From: a bacterium
GTDB taxonomy: Bacteria > Chloroflexota > Dormibacteria > Aeolococcales > Bog-877
Direction of reading: 5' to 3'
Assembly (NCBI GenBank): GCA_021802045.1
Contig: JAKABB010000017.1
Location: 1-37,875, forward strand
Length of the DNA stretch: 37,875 nucleotides
Part shown: piece after piece, positions 34,119-37,875 of the stretch
Layout: every line of letters starts with the position of its first letter
Numbering within the stretch: the first letter of the stretch is position 1
Made by a program: the position numbers and the translations under genes
The notes under the pieces: generated by a model
Seen by the model: the letters and a program-made list of their open reading frames with translations, nothing else
What the model was told of the DNA's origin: nothing
Databases searched by the model: none

Positions 34119-37100
34119 CCGCGAACTTCGAGGCGATCTGCTTGATGATGCTTCAATGGAGCCACGGCCTTGCAGCCGTGGAAACTGGGAGCCCGTGGTC
34201 ATCATCGCGGCGCCGCAGTGGGGGCTTCAATGGAGCCACGGCCTTGCAGCCGTGGAAACAGTTCACCCCCCGGCAGCGGGTGGTCTGGGTGCAGACGCTT
34301 CAATGGGGCCACGGCCTTGCAGCCGTGGAAACAGCGACTGGGATACCCAGCATGTGGGAGGCGTTGGTGCTTCAATGGGGCCACGGCGTTGCAGCCGTGG
34401 AAACAGCTTGCCCATGACCGTTTCGATGGAGCGGTAGGCGCTTCAATGGGGCCACGGCCTTGCAGCCGTGGAAACTCGGGTCGGTGGACGCCGACAACCT
34501 AGTGGCTATGCTGCTTCAATGGGGCCACGGCCTTGCAGCCGTGGAAACCCCGCCATCACGTCTACCAGGCGGTCCGGGTCGGATCGGCTTCAATGGGGCC
34601 ACGGCCTTGCAGCCGTGGAAACTCTCGCTGGCCGAGACGCGGGCGGTCCAGTCTCTCAAGCTTCAATGGGGCCACGGCCTTGCAGCCGTGGAAACCGAGC
34701 CGCCCGGGTTGGGCAGCACTTTGCAGTGGAAGCTTCAATGGGGCCACGGCCTTGCAGCCGTGGAAACCGTGAACATGCTGGGGAGCAGGCCGGAGTAGGC
34801 GTTGCTTCAATGGGGCCACGGCCTTGCAGCCGTGGAAACAGCGCAGGACGGTGACCTCCGGGCGGTAGGTCGCCATGCTTCAATGGGGCCACGGCCTTGC
34901 AGCCGTGGAAACTCGGCTGGCCCGGCACGTACCAGTCGGGCTGCGGGGTGCTTCAATGGGGCCACGGCCTTGCAGCCGTGGAAACCGGGCTGCCGGCCCC
35001 ACACCGCCGCGTCCACGATCCAGCTTCAATGGGGCCACGGCCTTGCAGCCGTGGAAACTGAAGCTGCTCGACGACCGCGACCGCGCCAAGGCGCAGCTTC
35101 AATGGGGCCACGGCCTTGCAGCCGTGGAAACTCGCGGTGGGCCAGCATCTCCTCACGCGACATATAGAGGCTTCAATGGGGCCACGGCCTTGCAGCCGTG
35201 GAAACGGCCTGGACCGAGCCGACGATGATCGTCGGGATGACCTCGCTTCAATGGGGCCACGGCCTTGCAGCCGTGGAAACCGGAGCATCGTGATACACCC
35301 CCAGAGCATCGCGCGAAGGCTTCAATGGGGCCACGGCCTTGCAGCCGTGGAAACCCCGTAACCGGAATCCCGGTAGACCACCTATATGTGGCTTCAATGG
35401 GGCCACGGCCTTGCAGCCGTGGAAACCGCCGGACCCTCGCGGTCGGGGAGCCCCCGACATGAGGCTTCAATGGGGCCACGGCCTTGCAGCCGTGGAAACC
35501 GGACAGTTCGGACAGCATCGGACAGGGGGGGTGTCTGGCTTCAATGGGGCCACGGCCTTGCAGCCGTGGAAACTTGACACTCGCTCCCCTCGGGCTCCCG
35601 CCGAAGCCGCTTCAATGGGGCCACGGCCTTGCAGCCGTGGAAACCGGCTCGAACACGTCGCCATCCTACCGCGCCCGGTGCTAGCTTCAATGGGGCCACG
35701 GCCTTGCAGCCGTGGAAACATGCGCTGATCGGCCACGGTGGGCGTGTCGGTGCGGAAGCTTCAATGGGGCCACGGCCTTGCAGCCGTGGAAACCGGATTC
35801 GTGGTGGCGAGGATGGTGACACGTGCGTTGGCTTCAATGGGGCCACGGCCTTGCAGCCGTGGAAACCGGGATCGTCGGTCACAAGCATGACCTTCTGCCG
35901 GTGGCTTCAATGGGGCCACGGCCTTGCAGCCGTGGAAACCCGCGCGCCGTCGCACGTGGGCTGGCCGCCCGTGCCTGCTTCAATGGGGCCACGGCCTTGC
36001 AGCCGTGGAAACTGCGCAACCGATGCAACACCTGTGCCCATCAGTCTCGCTTCAATGGGGCCACGGCCTTGCAGCCGTGGAAACGCTGACGGGATCACTG
36101 TACGCGCAGACTGAGGCGACGCTTCAATGGGGCCACGGCCTTGCAGCCGTGGAAACGGTGGTGGCGAAGAAGCACGTGACCACCACCAAGCAGCTTCAAT
36201 GGGGCCACGGCCTTGCAGCCGTGGAAACGTAGAAAAGCTGCCGAAAACCGTGGCAGCGTAGAGAGGGCTTCAATGGGGCCACGGCCTTGCAGCCGTGGAA
36301 ACGGGCAACGAAGAGCGGCTGATGGGAGCCTACGCATGCTTCAATGGGGCCACGGCCTTGCAGCCGTGGAAACCTTGAACACGCCGCCATCCTACCGCGC
36401 CCAGAGCTAGCTTCAATGGGGCCACGGCCTTGCAGCCGTGGAAACTGTTGGCGGTGCAGCCGTTCCAGTACTGGTTGCCGTAGCTTCAATGGGGCCACGG
36501 CCTTGCAGCCGTGGAAACCGGAGAAAGGCTACGCCGCCATCATGCCGACCTCGGTGCTTCAATGGGGCCACGGCCTTGCAGCCGTGGAAACGCGCTGATC
36601 CTCGGGACGCTCCTGGCCGCCTGGCGGTGCTTCAATGGGGCCACGGCCTTGCAGCCGTGGAAACTCCTTGTCGGCATCGTCGTACCACGGCCCATTCTTG
36701 CTTCAATGGGGCCACGGCCTTGCAGCCGTGGAAACTTGGACCCCAGCGCGGGTCGGTCAGGTCCTAGGGATCCCGCTTCAATGGGGCCACGGCCTTGCAG
36801 CCGTGGAAACAAGCGATCCGACGTTTGCCGCGAACTGGCGGGGCATGCTTCAATGGGGCCACGGCCTTGCAGCCGTGGAAACCGGCAACCGCATCATGAG
36901 CTTCCGGATGGAGTGGCTGCTTCAATGGGGCCACGGCCTTGCAGCCGTGGAAACACAGCCTGGAGGCCGGTGACGTCGACGGTGACGTGGCTTCAATGGG
37001 GCCACGGCCTTGCAGCCGTGGAAACGATTGGGTACGCAAACATGGGGGAATCAACCATGCCTGGCTTCAATGGGGCCACGGCCTTGCAGCCGTGGAAACA

Positions 37101-37604
37101 GCCATTGGCGATGATGGGGCACTAACCGTCAAGTCGCTTCAATGGGGCCACGGCCTTGCAGCCGTGGAAACACGATGGGCGGGTACGGCGGCGTGAACAT
37201 CCGGGGGCTTCAATGGGGCCACGGCCTTGCAGCCGTGGAAACTGGCGGAGTGGTCGTCGACGAGGTCCTTGCCGTCGGGCTTCAATGGGGCCACGGCCTT
37301 GCAGCCGTGGAAACGGTATAGCGGGCCACGCTCGACACCCGGAACTCGTCGCTTCAATGGGGCCACGGCCTTGCAGCCGTGGAAACGGCCATGACGAACC
37401 GCGCGATACTCAGTCAACATGGGGCTTCAATGGGGCCACGGCCTTGCAGCCGTGGAAACTGCCGGCGTTGGAAAGGATGCACCACGGGCCGACCCCGCTT
37501 CAATGGGGCCACGGCCTTGCAGCCGTGGAGACGCTGGAGGCTGCGTAACATGTTCCAGACATCGCTGGGCTTCAATGGGGCCACGGCCTTGCAGCCGTGG
37601 AAAC
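34079..37604 (-). CRISPR. CRISPR array, 49 repeats of 36 bp and 48 spacers
   Basis: On the plus strand the 36-bp repeat begins GCTTCAATGGGG, continues with the perfect 7-bp stem CCACGGC/GCCGTGG around loop CTTGCA, and ends AAAC. Spacers are 35-39 bp, mean 36.7. Read on the minus strand the repeat ends in ATTGAAGC, the 8-nt handle type made by Cas6 in type I/III systems, so transcription is inferred to run right to left. Repeats 1 (four mismatches), 2, 3 and 5 at the left carry changes, as expected for the leader-distal end; near the right, repeat 48 has one (GGAGAC). The right edge would hold the leader, 37605-37755, which is only 151 bases. No cas gene occurs in the window. Confidence 0.97.
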
Positions 37605-37718
37605 TCCTACCTTCGCAACCGTAGTGGACTTTCGCACTTCTTGAGCCGTTGACGCCCCGCGGCTGAGTCCGCCGGGGGCCCCCATCCACCACTTCCGGGG
37701 CGCGTTGTGGTTTCCTGA

Positions 37719-37742
37719 TCTGTAGTGATAGGCAGCTACAGA
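37719..37742. promoter_or_regulatory. inverted repeat upstream of the last gene
   Basis: TCTGTAG (37719-37725) and CTACAGA (37736-37742) flank 10 bases just before AAGGAGGG and the ATG at 37756. Operator, attenuator or a mobile-element end are all possible. It lies inside the space where the CRISPR leader should be. Confidence 0.45.
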
Positions 37743-37755
37743 AGGAGGGTGCCGG

Positions 37756-37875
37756 ATGCCTGGCCGTGACCGTCGACCCCACCCCGAGGCCCTGGTGCTC
37801 CGGGGGAGCTTGACCACCTTCCGGCGCCGCTGCGGCAAGCCGAGCTGCCGCTGCGCCACCGGCGGACCCCATGAG
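37756..37875 (+). CDS. DUF6788-like cysteine-containing protein, cut by the window end
   Basis: First 40 residues only, starting at ATG 37756 with AAGGAGGG seven bases upstream. The stretch GSLTTFRRRCGKPSCRCATGGPHE matches the CGKPxCRCAxGxxHGPY pattern of small proteins (DUF6788) that are, as I recall, often found next to transposase genes. If so, a mobile element abuts the CRISPR leader side. The rest and any partner gene are beyond the window. Confidence 0.65.
   Translation, partial: MPGRDRRPHPEALVLRGSLTTFRRRCGKPSCRCATGGPHE

Noticed and set aside
33802..37652. Many overlapping frames encoding repeated MGPRPCSRGN, LQWGHGLAAVE or FHGCKAVAPLK peptides
   Set aside because: They are translations of the CRISPR repeats on both strands, with no ribosome binding sites.
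19272..37875. A direct repeat of tRNA-Phe sequence marking the right end (attR) of the element
   Set aside because: None was noticed by eye; a computed search is needed, so no boundary is claimed.

Overview
This is a GC-rich bacterial window with many GTG starts, strong purine-rich ribosome binding sites, sigma70-like promoters and a tRNA gene without an encoded CCA end. Together these fit a high-GC Gram-positive-like lineage such as Actinomycetota or Chloroflexota. No rRNA or marker gene is present, so the phylum is a guess.

Region A (1-15.85 kb) is chromosome-like catabolism. A YtcJ-type amidohydrolase converges on a class III PLP aminotransferase with its own promoter and hairpin-bearing leader. 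A FadR-subfamily GntR regulator gene, with a palindromic operator inside its promoter, then heads a tightly packed co-directional operon: DAO-type flavin oxidase, APC permease, a second class III aminotransferase, aldehyde dehydrogenase, an FAD/GcvT dimethylglycine or sarcosine dehydrogenase-like protein, and the two subunits of a 3-oxoacid-type CoA transferase. The inferred logic is import of an amine or amino acid, N-demethylation or deamination, oxidation of the semialdehyde and CoA activation. The substrate cannot be read from sequence.

Region B (15.85-18 kb) is an integration hotspot: a RHH/PIN toxin-antitoxin pair, about 0.7 kb without genes, the decayed C-terminus of a tyrosine recombinase, and tRNA-Phe(GAA) on the minus strand.

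Region C (18-33.8 kb) is a mobile element: tyrosine integrase next to the tRNA with repeated sites between them, an excisionase-like HTH protein, several small accessory genes, a VirD4/TraG-like coupling protein, a broken PD-(D/E)XK nuclease gene followed by two genes sharing a C3H Cys/His domain (one with LRV repeats), an RHH protein, a D5/P4-type primase-helicase, an inverted iteron-like array that may be a replication origin, a HAD phosphatase-like protein, an MNT-type nucleotidyltransferase and a large MobF (TrwC/TraI) relaxase-helicase. No mating-pair-formation genes are visible, so within the window it looks mobilizable rather than self-conjugative.

Region D (34.08-37.6 kb) is a CRISPR array of 49 repeats of 36 bp and 48 spacers, with no cas gene anywhere in the window. 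Repeat 3' end sequence and the position of degenerate repeats both indicate transcription on the minus strand, leader at the right. Two of its spacers are near-duplicates. Beyond it, a cysteine-containing DUF6788-like gene runs off the window.
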